Virus record (IMG/VR): IMGVR_UViG_3300025508_000059
Span: 1-35,646 of that record
Direction: 5' to 3' (one strand)
Length of the DNA: 35,646 bases
Origin: a virus
Shown here piece after piece: positions 12,801-20,770 of this stretch. Every line of letters begins with the position of its first letter. The first letter of the stretch is position 1. Both the position numbers and the translations under genes were made by a program. Below the pieces are notes generated by a model. It saw only the letters and a list, made by a program, of their open reading frames with translations, was not told where the DNA came from and did no database searches.

Positions 12801-14367
12801 ATGTCGCATTTGCCACAGTACCTGAGACGTTAGAACCAGATACGCTATAAGCAGTACCGGCATTAGTTGCGTATGTAGCATTTGCCACTTCTCCTGAAAC
12901 ATTAGCACCACTTACTGAATAAGCAACATTGGCTGCGTCAGCAATCGTAGTAGAACCTGATGTAGTTGCGTAAGCTGCGTTGGCTACTTCTCCAGAAACA
13001 TTCGCACCTGCGACAGCATTAGCAGTAGTTGCGTAAGTAGCAAGGTCAGCAGTTCCCGCATTAGTTGAATAAGCTGCGTTTGCTACTTCACTTGTTACAT
13101 TAGAACCAGACACACTGAAAGCAGTGCCTGCGAAGTTTGCGTAGTTAGCATCATATGCTGGAAGTGCTGAGAACACGCCATTACCGTATAGTACATTAGT
13201 AGCATTTCCGTCTAAGTTTAATGTGGCAATGTTACCTATTCCAGAGACATTAGCAACATCAACTGAATAAGAAGTACCTGATGTAGTGGCATAAGCTGCG
13301 TTGGCTACTTCACCAGAAACATTAGCACCTGCTACTGCGTTTGCTGTTGTTGCGTAAGTAGCAAGGTCAGCAGTTCCCGCATTAGTTGAATAAGCTGCGT
13401 TGGCTACTTCACTTGTTACATTAGCACCACTCACTGAATAAGCAATATTGGCTGCGTCAGCAATTACAGTAGAACCAGCACTTGTAGCATAAGCTGCGTT
13501 AGCAACGGTACCAACTATATTGGCTGCGCTTAAATGAGTTAAAGCAGAACCATTACCAGAGATGTTAGTGGCAGCAATGTTACCAAGTACAGTCAGTACA
13601 TTGGCAGCATAATCAAACTTAAAAGCATCACTGGCACCAGCAGCACCTAATTCATTGAATATGACTGCTGTATTTGTTCCTGGCACAGTAAGATTGCCAG
13701 AGATGTTACCAACAACATTACCAATGAAGTATGGAGCAGTGATATTGCCAATTGAAGTTAATGATGTAAGATTACCAACTGAAGTAATATTTGGTTGAGC
13801 ATGAGTAGTGACAGTTTGCGCCACTGTTGAGAATGTAGCATTGACAGCAGAACCAGCACTTATAGCGTATGTCGCATTGGCAACCGTACCGCTTACATTA
13901 GCACCTGCTACTGCGTTGGCAGAGTTAGCAATTACTGAACTACCTGCTGTAGCTGCGTGTGTCGCATTGGCAACAGTACCGGATACATTAGCACCACTTA
14001 CTGAATAAGCCACTGAAGCTGAACCAGCAGTAACAGCAGCGCCTGCGTTTGTCGCATAACCTGCGCTGGTCACTGGACCTTGTACATTAGAACCACTTAC
14101 TAAGTTGGCTGAATCAGCAACAACTGCGTGGGCACTGTTAACAGCATTGCCTGCGTTCGTCGCATAGTTAGCAGTATTGGCGTGCTCAACATTAGTTACA
14201 GTACTAATGGCAGCGCGGCTTATTTCCACATTGATTGTAGAGGCAGTTTCAATATTGACTGAATGAATATTTGTGGCTTCAGAAACAACAACTTGAGTAG
14301 CACCTGAACCTGTTACGGTGACTGATTGAAGACTTACTGCGTTTTGAATGTTTACTTGTTGTGCCAT
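9853..14367 (-). CDS. Giant repeat-rich tail fibre (1504 aa)
   Basis: The N-terminal ~700 residues are degenerate Ala-rich fibre repeats (YATTAGSA, VAGANVSGEVANAAY, SYSVDVANVSGIGNIATL). The middle has a G-run hinge (about residue 1000) followed by PGGANTQIQFNDNGVFGG, a motif common in phage fibres. Next come two related domains each holding VYENT...FRARGT, then two copies of NVKITGG...VLSTDGAGNL-x-W towards the C-terminus (FNPFLLMGA). It probably forms a trimeric, long receptor-binding fibre. The repeats are encoded with many synonymous differences. The next fibre upstream (15421-16398) shares several of its modules. Confidence 0.85.
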   Translation of the reverse strand: MAQQVNIQNAVSLQSVTVTGSGATQVVVSEATNIHSVNIETASTINVEISRAAISTVTNVEHANTANYATNAGNAVNSAHAVVADSANLVSGSNVQGPVTSAGYATNAGAAVTAGSASVAYSVSGANVSGTVANATHAATAGSSVIANSANAVAGANVSGTVANATYAISAGSAVNATFSTVAQTVTTHAQPNITSVGNLTSLTSIGNITAPYFIGNVVGNISGNLTVPGTNTAVIFNELGAAGASDAFKFDYAANVLTVLGNIAATNISGNGSALTHLSAANIVGTVANAAYATSAGSTVIADAANIAYSVSGANVTSEVANAAYSTNAGTADLATYATTANAVAGANVSGEVANAAYATTSGTSYSVDVANVSGIGNIATLNLDGNATNVLYGNGVFSALPAYDANYANFAGTAFSVSGSNVTSEVANAAYSTNAGTADLATYATTANAVAGANVSGEVANAAYATTSGSTTIADAANVAYSVSGANVSGEVANATYATNAGTAYSVSGSNVSGTVANATYATTAGSADSVAGANVSGTVGSADLATYATTANAVAGANVSGEVANAAFATIAGTAYSVDVANVSGIGNIATLNLDGASANVLYGNGLFAALPAYDANYANFAGTAFSVSGSNVSGEVANAAYATIAGTSYSVSGANVSGEVANAAYATNAGTADLATYATTANAVAGANVSGIVANANYAAYAGNITISTQANITSVGNLTALTISNAVSNTKSPTTQFTPNGTNVSVSLSPLSYMVYNDYGSQDSNSRPMNWSFVKYRGNSAVPTVAGNGDHMMRLSSHVYNGNTTPRSVVIITNAPMAANSLYSGADVCWTPGTLNISTGNPNGNITNPNATNVQNGLVYNQFGQLNIIPGTYGASYGVAITGYGQNSDGSGAGPIIVSQRARGNRDGSTVVANGDQIGGSLFNAHHGSGFGTGSSILSTVDTTWGTISAGSRIPSKIAITTSSNTTPYSFTFGGDGNLTLPTNTASINYANGAPYGGGGGGGTPGGANTQIQFNDNGVFGGNAGFTYDKVNKLISTNSGYQSILDNYSLPGFSFYVYENTSFNNIPATNYFRARGTSASPQSVLVNDAIKNESWGVYSGPTATYTSAGLYFVSVTANDNVGNVATSIQMSTAGTTVNDRIAFTTGTTNFISNVIIGDKTQLPITGGFATTIDNQAAGASSMQFNVYENTNAYIPAQNNFRARGTKANPLPTQAGDSIVSQAYYFYGNSVNTYVSGGGYEVQLTKNDGANSATYMGFSSAMNGIDGLVAFNSDKIVFNALTTQAFGRLDMNQATANSFTSYGLSTLGAVGNVKITGGTAGTVLSTDGAGNLSWITSGSGGDANYANFAGTAFSVSGSNVSGTVANATFSTTAGSTVIADAANVAYSVSGANVSGAVNLATYASTANAVAGANVSGAVLSAGTAGTVTSAIQSAITSVGTLTDLTVAGISTLGAIANVKITGGAASYVLSTDGAGNLTWVAQSGGGGAGETFNPFLLMGA

Positions 14368-14368
14368 A

Positions 14369-14869
14369 TTAGTTTACAACTCCGTCGCTGGTGATCAAGA
14401 ATAATAAGAAGATACCTTCGTCATAAGCAGGCTGAGTTCCAACTGCGGGAAAGCTAATCTTAATACGACCCGTGAAACATACAGGATCATTGACCGCTAT
14501 ATTAAGTTGAGGATCATCTGCCATTACGCCCCATACATCATCATTAATGACCATGGTGAATGTGCCCGCTGCATCAGCACGATTTACAATTGGTAAATCA
14601 ATGACTGATGGAGGAGGATCACTTGGGAAGTCAAGTATATTGAAATCAAGACCAGTGCGTGTGTCAGTAAGACCAACGATTAATCTGCGAATGATTTGTG
14701 CTGAGATTGTCGCGCCAACAAGACTAACAGGAGTAGTATTACCCTGATTATCAACTGTGTTCCACGCCATATTCCAAAAGTCTTGTTGATTGTAAACAAG
14801 TTCTTGTGCTAGAATTTGGCCGTCAAATCCCGCGACCTGGGTAAGTGTTTTTTGGCTGAATTTTGCCAT
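14369..14869 (-). CDS. Baseplate/fibre-adaptor-like protein (166 aa)
   Basis: A beta-rich protein with LVGATISAQIIRR in the first half, similar in style to the N-terminal domain of phage upper-baseplate (BppU-like) proteins that join fibres to the tail. It is followed two bases later by the giant fibre gene. A 164-aa protein of comparable layout (16398-16892) precedes the shorter fibre. It has AGGAGC before the ATG and a long leader with a strong hairpin. The family assignment is tentative. Confidence 0.6.
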   Translation of the reverse strand: MAKFSQKTLTQVAGFDGQILAQELVYNQQDFWNMAWNTVDNQGNTTPVSLVGATISAQIIRRLIVGLTDTRTGLDFNILDFPSDPPPSVIDLPIVNRADAAGTFTMVINDDVWGVMADDPQLNIAVNDPVCFTGRIKISFPAVGTQPAYDEGIFLLFLITSDGVVN

Positions 14870-14897
14870 ATTGTGCTCCTAATGCTGCCCCGCATAT

Positions 14898-14925
14898 ACT
14901 TACTCTGCTACCTCGCAGAGTAAGT
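14898..14925 (-). promoter_or_regulatory. Perfect 11-bp hairpin in the leader of the fibre-adaptor gene
   Basis: ACTTACTCTGC (14898-14908) pairs with GCAGAGTAAGT (14915-14925). The loop is GAGGTA on the minus strand. No T-run follows, so it is not a classic terminator. It lies between the TATAAATA box and the ribosome site, where it could stabilise the mRNA or control translation. Confidence 0.65.
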
Positions 14926-14941
14926 TGAGTGACCGATATTG

Positions 14942-14948
14942 TATTTAT
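14942..14948 (-). promoter_or_regulatory. TATAAATA late-promoter-like box before the fibre operon
   Basis: The minus strand reads AAATAAAAGTATAAATAC, the best match to the T4-type late core, with the extended upstream context. It lies about 72 bases before the ATG at 14869. Confidence 0.6.
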
Positions 14949-14956
14949 ACTTTTAT

Positions 14957-15421
14957 TTAAATTGGAGTCTGTAATCTAATTGCCCGGCAACTAAAAATAC
15001 TAGTTCCATAATTTAAATCAAATGCGCCAGTAGCAAATATATAAACAGAAGTTAATTTACTACTTGGAGTTAATGGATAACCATTACGTACCCAATAATT
15101 TCGTAAAGAACTTAATGATACATTATAATATTGTGATGGGGGCCAACCTGGCCCGTTAGACGCGCCCGCCATTTGAGGATACATTGCGCCATATGGCATG
15201 TGCCAATCAGTGTATCCACTTGATACTAAGGCTTCACACGATGAATACACTGTATTATATTGGCCTACAAATTCAGTTGATGCGGGCGCAACAATTAAAT
15301 ATTGAGATTGATATACTCCGGCATAATATCCACCATACATAAATTCCCCATAATACGGTATATATGGTCCTGGAGTTGTTCTCCCATATGTTAATGCTCC
15401 CATGGATGACATGATAGGCAT
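14957..15421 (-). CDS. Tyr/Gly-rich protein with DUF1566-like C-terminus (154 aa)
   Basis: Rich in Tyr and Gly (YGEFMYGGYYAGVYQSQY). The second half has DWHMPYGA and ends FSCRAIRLQTPI, resembling the Lcl/DUF1566 pattern (DWRLP ... RAIR) found in adhesive surface and phage fibre proteins. Start overlaps the fibre stop as TAATG. It is probably a fibre tip or accessory receptor-binding piece. The assignment is tentative. Confidence 0.6.
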   Translation of the reverse strand: MPIMSSMGALTYGRTTPGPYIPYYGEFMYGGYYAGVYQSQYLIVAPASTEFVGQYNTVYSSCEALVSSGYTDWHMPYGAMYPQMAGASNGPGWPPSQYYNVSLSSLRNYWVRNGYPLTPSSKLTSVYIFATGAFDLNYGTSIFSCRAIRLQTPI

Positions 15422-16398
15422 TAGATATATCCCAACTTGCTACCCAATACAGTCCATGTATTAGTATCAGTTTTAATTAAATTGTAGGTGTAAACATCTA
15501 TAGCACCATTGGTACCATTAGTAGGAGCACCACCTACATATTTAGGGGTAAGTAATGCTCCATCGATATAAAATAAATTTGCGTAGTAGCCCGGAGTACC
15601 ATTAACAGATAATAAACTGAAAGTAATACTTTTACCAATTGCTAATATTGAATTTAATGTTGTAGTGGAATTACCGGCAACATATATACTAAAATTACTT
15701 GTCGCATTAGCATTATAATATGTAATTGCTTGATCCAATAAATTTATATGAACATTACTTGTTGAATTGGCACCGGCTGTAATAATATTAACTTTTTCTA
15801 CAGCTTGCTGGAGAGTGGCAGTACCATTAATAATCAATGATGTTAGTGTTCCAACTGATGTGATGTTTGGTTGTGCTGAAATTGTAATATTACCTGAATA
15901 TGCGGCATAATTAGCATTATCAACTATGCCTGCTATATTAGCTGCGTTAACTGAATTAGCTGAATCCGCAACATTAGCATGTAATGAGGTGGCAACACTG
16001 GCACTAAGAATTCCAGCTACTGTTAAATTACCGGGCATAATAACATTACCTGTAACTGAATTATATGTAAATCCAGCTGCTCCAGCGAATACTCCGGAAT
16101 TATTATATTGAATTTGTGTATTAGCACCGCCTGGTGCACCATTACCCCCACCACCGCCTATTTGCGCTGTCCAAGTTAAATTACCTGTACCATCTGTTTG
16201 TAACACGAATCCATTTGTTCCACTACTTATATGAACATTACTAATATCAGCATTAAGAGAAGTGGGAGTAGTGGGTTGCGCAACTCCGCCATAGATATTC
16301 AATTGAGTGGCCGTGGGTGTAATGCTAATAGGAGTCGTTCCTACTACAATCGTGGCAGTAATCGGTTGGATTACTAAGTTGTTAAGAATCTCAGACAT
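15421..16398 (-). CDS. Tail fibre protein, shorter paralogue (325 aa)
   Basis: Contains modules shared with the giant fibre: PGGANTQIQYNNSGVFAG after a G-rich hinge (~80-110), YAAYSGNITISAQPNITSVG (~160-185), and a fVLQTDGTGNLTW segment. The C-terminal ~130 residues (from KVNIITAGANST to TNTWTVLGSKLGYI) form a distinct beta-rich end domain common in environmental phage fibres. It lies between the 164-aa adaptor-like gene and the Tyr-rich gene, all overlapping. It is likely a second receptor-binding fibre. Confidence 0.75.
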   Translation of the reverse strand: MSEILNNLVIQPITATIVVGTTPISITPTATQLNIYGGVAQPTTPTSLNADISNVHISSGTNGFVLQTDGTGNLTWTAQIGGGGGNGAPGGANTQIQYNNSGVFAGAAGFTYNSVTGNVIMPGNLTVAGILSASVATSLHANVADSANSVNAANIAGIVDNANYAAYSGNITISAQPNITSVGTLTSLIINGTATLQQAVEKVNIITAGANSTSNVHINLLDQAITYYNANATSNFSIYVAGNSTTTLNSILAIGKSITFSLLSVNGTPGYYANLFYIDGALLTPKYVGGAPTNGTNGAIDVYTYNLIKTDTNTWTVLGSKLGYI

Positions 16399-16892
16399 TA
16401 TTGATACCTTATGATTATTCCAAATGGTTCTCTATTAACATCACTCTTACCACTTACTGTATCAGTGCGTGTCACAGTCATTGTAACAATTGCCAATACA
16501 GAAGTAAGTTGTGTTAATGTGGGCACTGGAGTAGGATTAGGAGTACCAGATCCATCGCCAAGTCCAACTGGCAAATAGATATAACCAATACCAGAAGTAA
16601 TAGTAGTAAATGCCGTTGTTAAATTGGCTGAATAAGTACCTGCGCCTGTCGTTGGTTGAGGTGTATTCAATACTAAATTAGAAATATCAACTGTATCTCC
16701 TGAACTAACAGCAGTACAAGTATAGAACTTAGCAGCCATGCCAAGAGTCCATCCAGTACAATTAATCGGCGTTCCCACTGTATCTGTGAATGCGAATGGC
16801 AATGTATACGCCTCGCCCGTGTATATTTCTATACATTCCATTGGTGTGCCGGCGACTGTAATTGTCTTAGCACCTGTTAAAAGTAAACTCAT
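16398..16892 (-). CDS. Fibre-adaptor-like structural protein (164 aa)
   Basis: A Thr/Gly-rich beta protein (GWTLGMAAKFY, then VTMTVTRTDTVSGK) comparable in size and position with the 166-aa gene before the giant fibre. It may be the attachment unit of the shorter fibre. AAGGAAAT and an ATAAATA box (16912-16918) precede it. The sequence does not give a definite family. Confidence 0.6.
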   Translation of the reverse strand: MSLLLTGAKTITVAGTPMECIEIYTGEAYTLPFAFTDTVGTPINCTGWTLGMAAKFYTCTAVSSGDTVDISNLVLNTPQPTTGAGTYSANLTTAFTTITSGIGYIYLPVGLGDGSGTPNPTPVPTLTQLTSVLAIVTMTVTRTDTVSGKSDVNREPFGIIIRYQ

Positions 16893-16911
16893 TTTTTTAT
16901 TTCCTTATATC

Positions 16912-16918
16912 TATTTAT
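16912..16918 (-). promoter_or_regulatory. ATAAATA box before the short-fibre operon
   Basis: The minus strand reads AAATAAAACAATAAATAG, 19 bases before the ATG at 16892, with a ribosome site in between. It is just past the stop of the 62-aa gene. Confidence 0.5.
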
Positions 16919-16922
16919 TGTT

Positions 16923-17111
16923 TTATTTAAGATCATCTTCGGTAAGATTCTCTTTTTCTAATCTATCCCGAATTCTCTTACAATTCATATTATAGAATTC
17001 ATTACTACTAACTTGGAATATATTATAAGCTTTGGCGAATATAATGAATTCCTCGAGGATGGCTTCTTCTATTATATTCAATGATTGTGATATTGATATT
17101 GCGGTCTTCAT
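16923..17111 (-). CDS. Hypothetical protein (62 aa)
   Basis: A small, mostly helical and charged protein (CKRIRDRLEKENLTEDDLK). No family recognised. It lies between the tail-tip gene and the fibre genes, seven bases after the former. Possibly a chaperone or regulatory factor, but nothing in the sequence shows this. Confidence 0.55.
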   Translation of the reverse strand: MKTAISISQSLNIIEEAILEEFIIFAKAYNIFQVSSNEFYNMNCKRIRDRLEKENLTEDDLK

Positions 17112-17118
17112 AACTATC

Positions 17119-19641
17119 CTATTTAAGTTGTTTGAGTACGGCCGTTTGTGTTAAAATATACACATTGGCACCTGGTGTTAAATTTCTAACGGCCAATCCT
17201 GCTGTTAATATTGAAACACTTCCTCCTAAACTCAGACGCAGCGAGATTGAACTTATAAATGGTGCCACGTTAGTTAATATTAAATCTTCTTGATATTCTG
17301 TTGATAATTGATATTGATTTATCGGGGTTGGATTTGATCCACCAAATATAGCATATGGGCATATTTGAATTCTTGCTCCGGCTACGTCAGTTGTTAATGT
17401 AAGATTGTAAAAATATTCTCCAGTTTCATAGGACTGTAATGAACCGTTAGTATTAATGATAGCTGTTCTAAACCAACCTGAGCCGCCTTCATTTACAACG
17501 CAATAGGATGCGCCCGGATCAGGTAAATAAGGACCAGTACTATTTGTATAATATCCCTCAGCAGTAGATGCTGTACCTTGCCCCCATGGCCAATATTTAT
17601 TAGTAGGTATTATGGCTCCGGCAGTATTACCTGGTATTACCATTGGTGCATGTCTTTGGCCACTTGTCTGTACATTAATGAATCCTGGAAATGGTACCGT
17701 ATCTGTTGTTCCAAAACTATCAGTTAATGAAAACCCAGTACCACCCGGTGCCATATTTGAATATGCTACACCGCCTGTATTGGAAACTGGGTTATAAACT
17801 GATATTCCTAAACCAGTCCAATTGTGTGCTGAACTATTTGGTGATGTATTGCCGGAACTATTATTACGCGCATTCATTGACCAATAATACGTATCAGCAA
17901 CCAGATCAGTTACTGTGATTTTAACAGTTTGTCCAGGTATAAAAGCAGAACCATTACCGGTTGAAACTGTACGGTATAATCTATGAGTACTCAGATCAGT
18001 TGATGTACCATAATTAAAATCCATATATAATACAGATCCAGTAATTGGTACGGTACTTTCAACAGTAAAATATGAGATTGATCCATCTTCGTAATAATAA
18101 TCAGTAATAATAGGTGTTCCAGCAACACCAATAATATTAGGATTACTTAATCCCGTATTAGCTTCTGGAACGAAATTCAATATGGTATTGTCGGCATAAA
18201 TTGTATTGTTATATTCAAACGCAGTTATGTGAGCACCAAGATTACTTTTCTCATCTTTAGATTCTTGAACTTGTTGAACTCTAAAACATTTGTCTACCCA
18301 TCCATATGGTGCGAAAGTAATACGCACTACATCACCGGCATCAATTTGGATACCTGAGTAATCCATATAGAAGGATATAATCAAATCTTCACGACCCTGA
18401 TATAAACGACGAATACCTAGATAAGTTGCTTGAATAAAGTTATTAACTTGTGGGAATTGAAGTGTCAAACGATTATTAGGTTCATTGGGGCTGATAATAC
18501 CAGGGTCGGTTTCATACAAACTAGTCACTGAGTAATTAGTTTGGTCCCTAATATTATGATCGGGATATTGAACTTCAACTGAATTATAAGTTGAATTCAA
18601 ATCAATTGGATTAATATTAATACCACCAATTAATTGACTATCAGTTACATGATATAAATTGGCAAGCGTAGAATAGTCTAGAAAACTGCGATTGATAACA
18701 ACCTTCCACTGCCCAGTTATCTCACTAAATTGTAACCAACAATCAGATGTATCAATAATTTGCTGTAAGTTAGTGAGGCAATCATTACCAGTATTGATGG
18801 GCCCATTAACACGATATCTTGGTTGGGTTGCTGTTCCTCCACCAACCGGGATATATGTAATTACTTGATCGGCATATGTGTCAAGCGCATTCAAAGAAAG
18901 AGAATCAACATTTTCCGCAGGAATAGCACAGCCATATATGGTATTAGTGAAATAGTCATATAACACAGCGCCCGGCTTTGTTAATGTATTATTCAATTGA
19001 ATGTTTAATTGACCAAGATTAATTGTATTAGCATCACGATTGTAAATTATTTTAACAATTACAAAAGCGCAGCTTCCCATTACATTATTTGCTGTCCAAC
19101 GCTGTGCAGCTGGAATAGCAGGATCTGATAAAATGTCAATAGCAGTTTGCGAAGTATTGACTCCGGAGCTACTACCATTTGAGAATTGATAGATGAAAAG
19201 CTTACCATCAATCTTTGTATCAACCTGTACAGGATCACTAGTAGTTGTTAGACTTACTACTTTAGTATGATCTGTTCCATCGAATGTAACCTTCTTACCG
19301 TCATAGTAGATATCACCAAAGGAATATGTTCCGCTTGTTTTTTCAGCAAGGGCACATACATACCACATTGTTTGACTATCAGTACTAATCTTAGCATCAG
19401 TGATAGTAGGAGCAATGAAAGCAGAGCCATATACTACAGGTATTTTATTATTAGTAGCAGGTTGTAATTGAACACGAGCACCCGCATCTTGCGCGCCTGT
19501 TTGTGCTCCACCATCAGACCGATTTGAAAGTAATTTTGCCACACCAATGGTAAGTAATGTTCTTGCCGCGAAAGCAACAACTGATGCAACTGATATTGAT
19601 GAGATGAATGCTGCTGCCGCAGCTATTAGAAATCCTACCAT
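17119..19641 (-). CDS. Tail tip / host-specificity protein, J-like (840 aa)
   Basis: The large protein after the distal tail genes occupies the place of lambda gpJ. The N-terminus is strongly hydrophobic (MVGFLIAAAAAFISS), then a basic link and NKIPVVYGSAF, a pattern of phage tail-tip hubs. The central part (~350-520) is typical of tail hub domains (YLGIRRLYQGREDL, DAGDVVRI). The C-terminal ~300 residues are Gly/Ser/Thr-rich and beta-like, probably exposed. Start overlaps the acetyltransferase stop as TAATG. It probably contacts the host surface and connects the fibres. Confidence 0.75.
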   Translation of the reverse strand: MVGFLIAAAAAFISSISVASVVAFAARTLLTIGVAKLLSNRSDGGAQTGAQDAGARVQLQPATNNKIPVVYGSAFIAPTITDAKISTDSQTMWYVCALAEKTSGTYSFGDIYYDGKKVTFDGTDHTKVVSLTTTSDPVQVDTKIDGKLFIYQFSNGSSSGVNTSQTAIDILSDPAIPAAQRWTANNVMGSCAFVIVKIIYNRDANTINLGQLNIQLNNTLTKPGAVLYDYFTNTIYGCAIPAENVDSLSLNALDTYADQVITYIPVGGGTATQPRYRVNGPINTGNDCLTNLQQIIDTSDCWLQFSEITGQWKVVINRSFLDYSTLANLYHVTDSQLIGGININPIDLNSTYNSVEVQYPDHNIRDQTNYSVTSLYETDPGIISPNEPNNRLTLQFPQVNNFIQATYLGIRRLYQGREDLIISFYMDYSGIQIDAGDVVRITFAPYGWVDKCFRVQQVQESKDEKSNLGAHITAFEYNNTIYADNTILNFVPEANTGLSNPNIIGVAGTPIITDYYYEDGSISYFTVESTVPITGSVLYMDFNYGTSTDLSTHRLYRTVSTGNGSAFIPGQTVKITVTDLVADTYYWSMNARNNSSGNTSPNSSAHNWTGLGISVYNPVSNTGGVAYSNMAPGGTGFSLTDSFGTTDTVPFPGFINVQTSGQRHAPMVIPGNTAGAIIPTNKYWPWGQGTASTAEGYYTNSTGPYLPDPGASYCVVNEGGSGWFRTAIINTNGSLQSYETGEYFYNLTLTTDVAGARIQICPYAIFGGSNPTPINQYQLSTEYQEDLILTNVAPFISSISLRLSLGGSVSILTAGLAVRNLTPGANVYILTQTAVLKQLK

Positions 19642-20087
19642 TATGCGCTCCAGGATTCGTGGGCACGCTTAAATCCAAAGCGTTCGTATTTTAATTTTTG
19701 ACCGTTCATTTGACTCATTGAATATCCTACTATTTGTTTATCATCTTTAAGATCATCACATGCTGTAACATAAGCATTGATAAGGCGATAACCTGCTGTG
19801 CTGCCTCTATGCTCTTGTTCAACCCAGAACATTATTTCGTGCATTTCATATATAGAGTTATCCCACATATGTGGAGCTTTTATTGCTAATAACATACCTG
19901 TTAACTTACCTTCTTGCTCAGATACTAGGGCAATGCCGCCTCCCGCTAGCATAATAGAGATTAATCTCAATGGAGTTTCCTCGCTAGTTATACTGGATGC
20001 TGCGCCGGCTGGGCCTCCATCACGAAAATTCCAAATCATATTAAGTATTTGAGGTGAATCAAATTTAGTCGCATTTCTTATGATCAT
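19641..20087 (-). CDS. GNAT-family N-acetyltransferase (148 aa)
   Basis: The fold signature is visible: an N-terminal beta-alpha start (MIIRNATKFDSPQIL), a central ALVSEQEGKLTGMLLA strand pair, and the acetyl-CoA loop EHRGSTAGYRLI (the R-G-x-x-A/G-x motif), ending with a YERFGFKRAHESW strand. The ATG at 20087 is preferred to the ORF extension to 20138, since it directly follows the stop of the 218-aa gene and has AGAGGT. It sits inside the tail operon, in the K/I region of a lambda-like order. The substrate is unknown. Confidence 0.8.
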   Translation of the reverse strand: MIIRNATKFDSPQILNMIWNFRDGGPAGAASSITSEETPLRLISIMLAGGGIALVSEQEGKLTGMLLAIKAPHMWDNSIYEMHEIMFWVEQEHRGSTAGYRLINAYVTACDDLKDDKQIVGYSMSQMNGQKLKYERFGFKRAHESWSA

Positions 20088-20088
20088 A

Positions 20089-20745
20089 TTAACCTCTATT
20101 AAGAACTGTGTATGTTTGTGCGCCGGTTGATGCCACACTTGGATTGGATGAACTTAATGGAGTTGGACTACCAAAATCATATGGAGAATCCGCTAATGAT
20201 GCTACTTGATCCATGCTAGTATCAGTGGGATAGAATTCTTTCCATGAAGTAGAATTAGTCTTTCTTCCTGCCATACGATTCTGTAACACTGTTTTATAGC
20301 TGGAAGCATTAATGTTGATAGTGAATGTATCAACTAAATCGTGGCGATCTTCTGAGATGTTATAGCTTGTAATAATTCCAGTGAATCGTTTATAAGCAGT
20401 GGTCATCACAAAGTTCTCATTGTAGAATCCGCGATATATTTCTAATTTACTTCCTTTAATCTTTTCAGCAAGAACAATATATATATTATCACCATCAATC
20501 CCGCTTAAGGCAACTGAAGTATCAGCCGATGTAACACGCATATCTCTGGGCTGTACACCAACGGCGAGTAATCCACCAAGCGGTGAAAAGACTTGCCCAT
20601 CGATAGTTTCTTCTTTATAGGCTGAGCTGAATGTATGAATTGTAACATCAGCAAGATTTGACACATCATTATAAATTGTTAGACGAATGAATTCAGCATT
20701 AATTACATTCGTTTTATCGCCGGCTACTGCTGGAATATTTTGCAT
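20089..20745 (-). CDS. Minor tail protein, L-like (218 aa)
   Basis: A beta-rich tail protein following the M-like gene. The features TFSSAYKEETIDGQVFSPLG and IITSYNISEDRHDLVDTFTI match minor tail proteins in the L position of siphoviruses. An ATAAATA box and AAAGGAAC precede it. No cysteine cluster for an iron-sulphur centre like lambda gpL is visible. Confidence 0.6.
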   Translation of the reverse strand: MQNIPAVAGDKTNVINAEFIRLTIYNDVSNLADVTIHTFSSAYKEETIDGQVFSPLGGLLAVGVQPRDMRVTSADTSVALSGIDGDNIYIVLAEKIKGSKLEIYRGFYNENFVMTTAYKRFTGIITSYNISEDRHDLVDTFTININASSYKTVLQNRMAGRKTNSTSWKEFYPTDTSMDQVASLADSPYDFGSPTPLSSSNPSVASTGAQTYTVLNRG

Positions 20746-20763
20746 TAAGTTGTTCCTTTAATC

Positions 20764-20770
20764 TATTTAT
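20764..20770 (-). promoter_or_regulatory. ATAAATA box inside the tail operon
   Basis: The minus strand reads CGCATAAATAGATTAAAGGAAC. The box includes the stop codon of the 229-aa gene and lies 18 bases before the next ATG, with a ribosome site between. Confidence 0.45.

Noticed and set aside
9853-14367. CRISPR-like repeated sequence
   Set aside because: The repeats are degenerate coding repeats of a fibre with irregular spacing, without constant repeat units or unique spacers.
1654-17600. ATAAATA at 1654-1660, 7562-7568 and 17594-17600 on the minus strand
   Set aside because: They lie inside coding sequence, read as normal codons, and no start codon lies close downstream. Expected by chance in AT-rich DNA.
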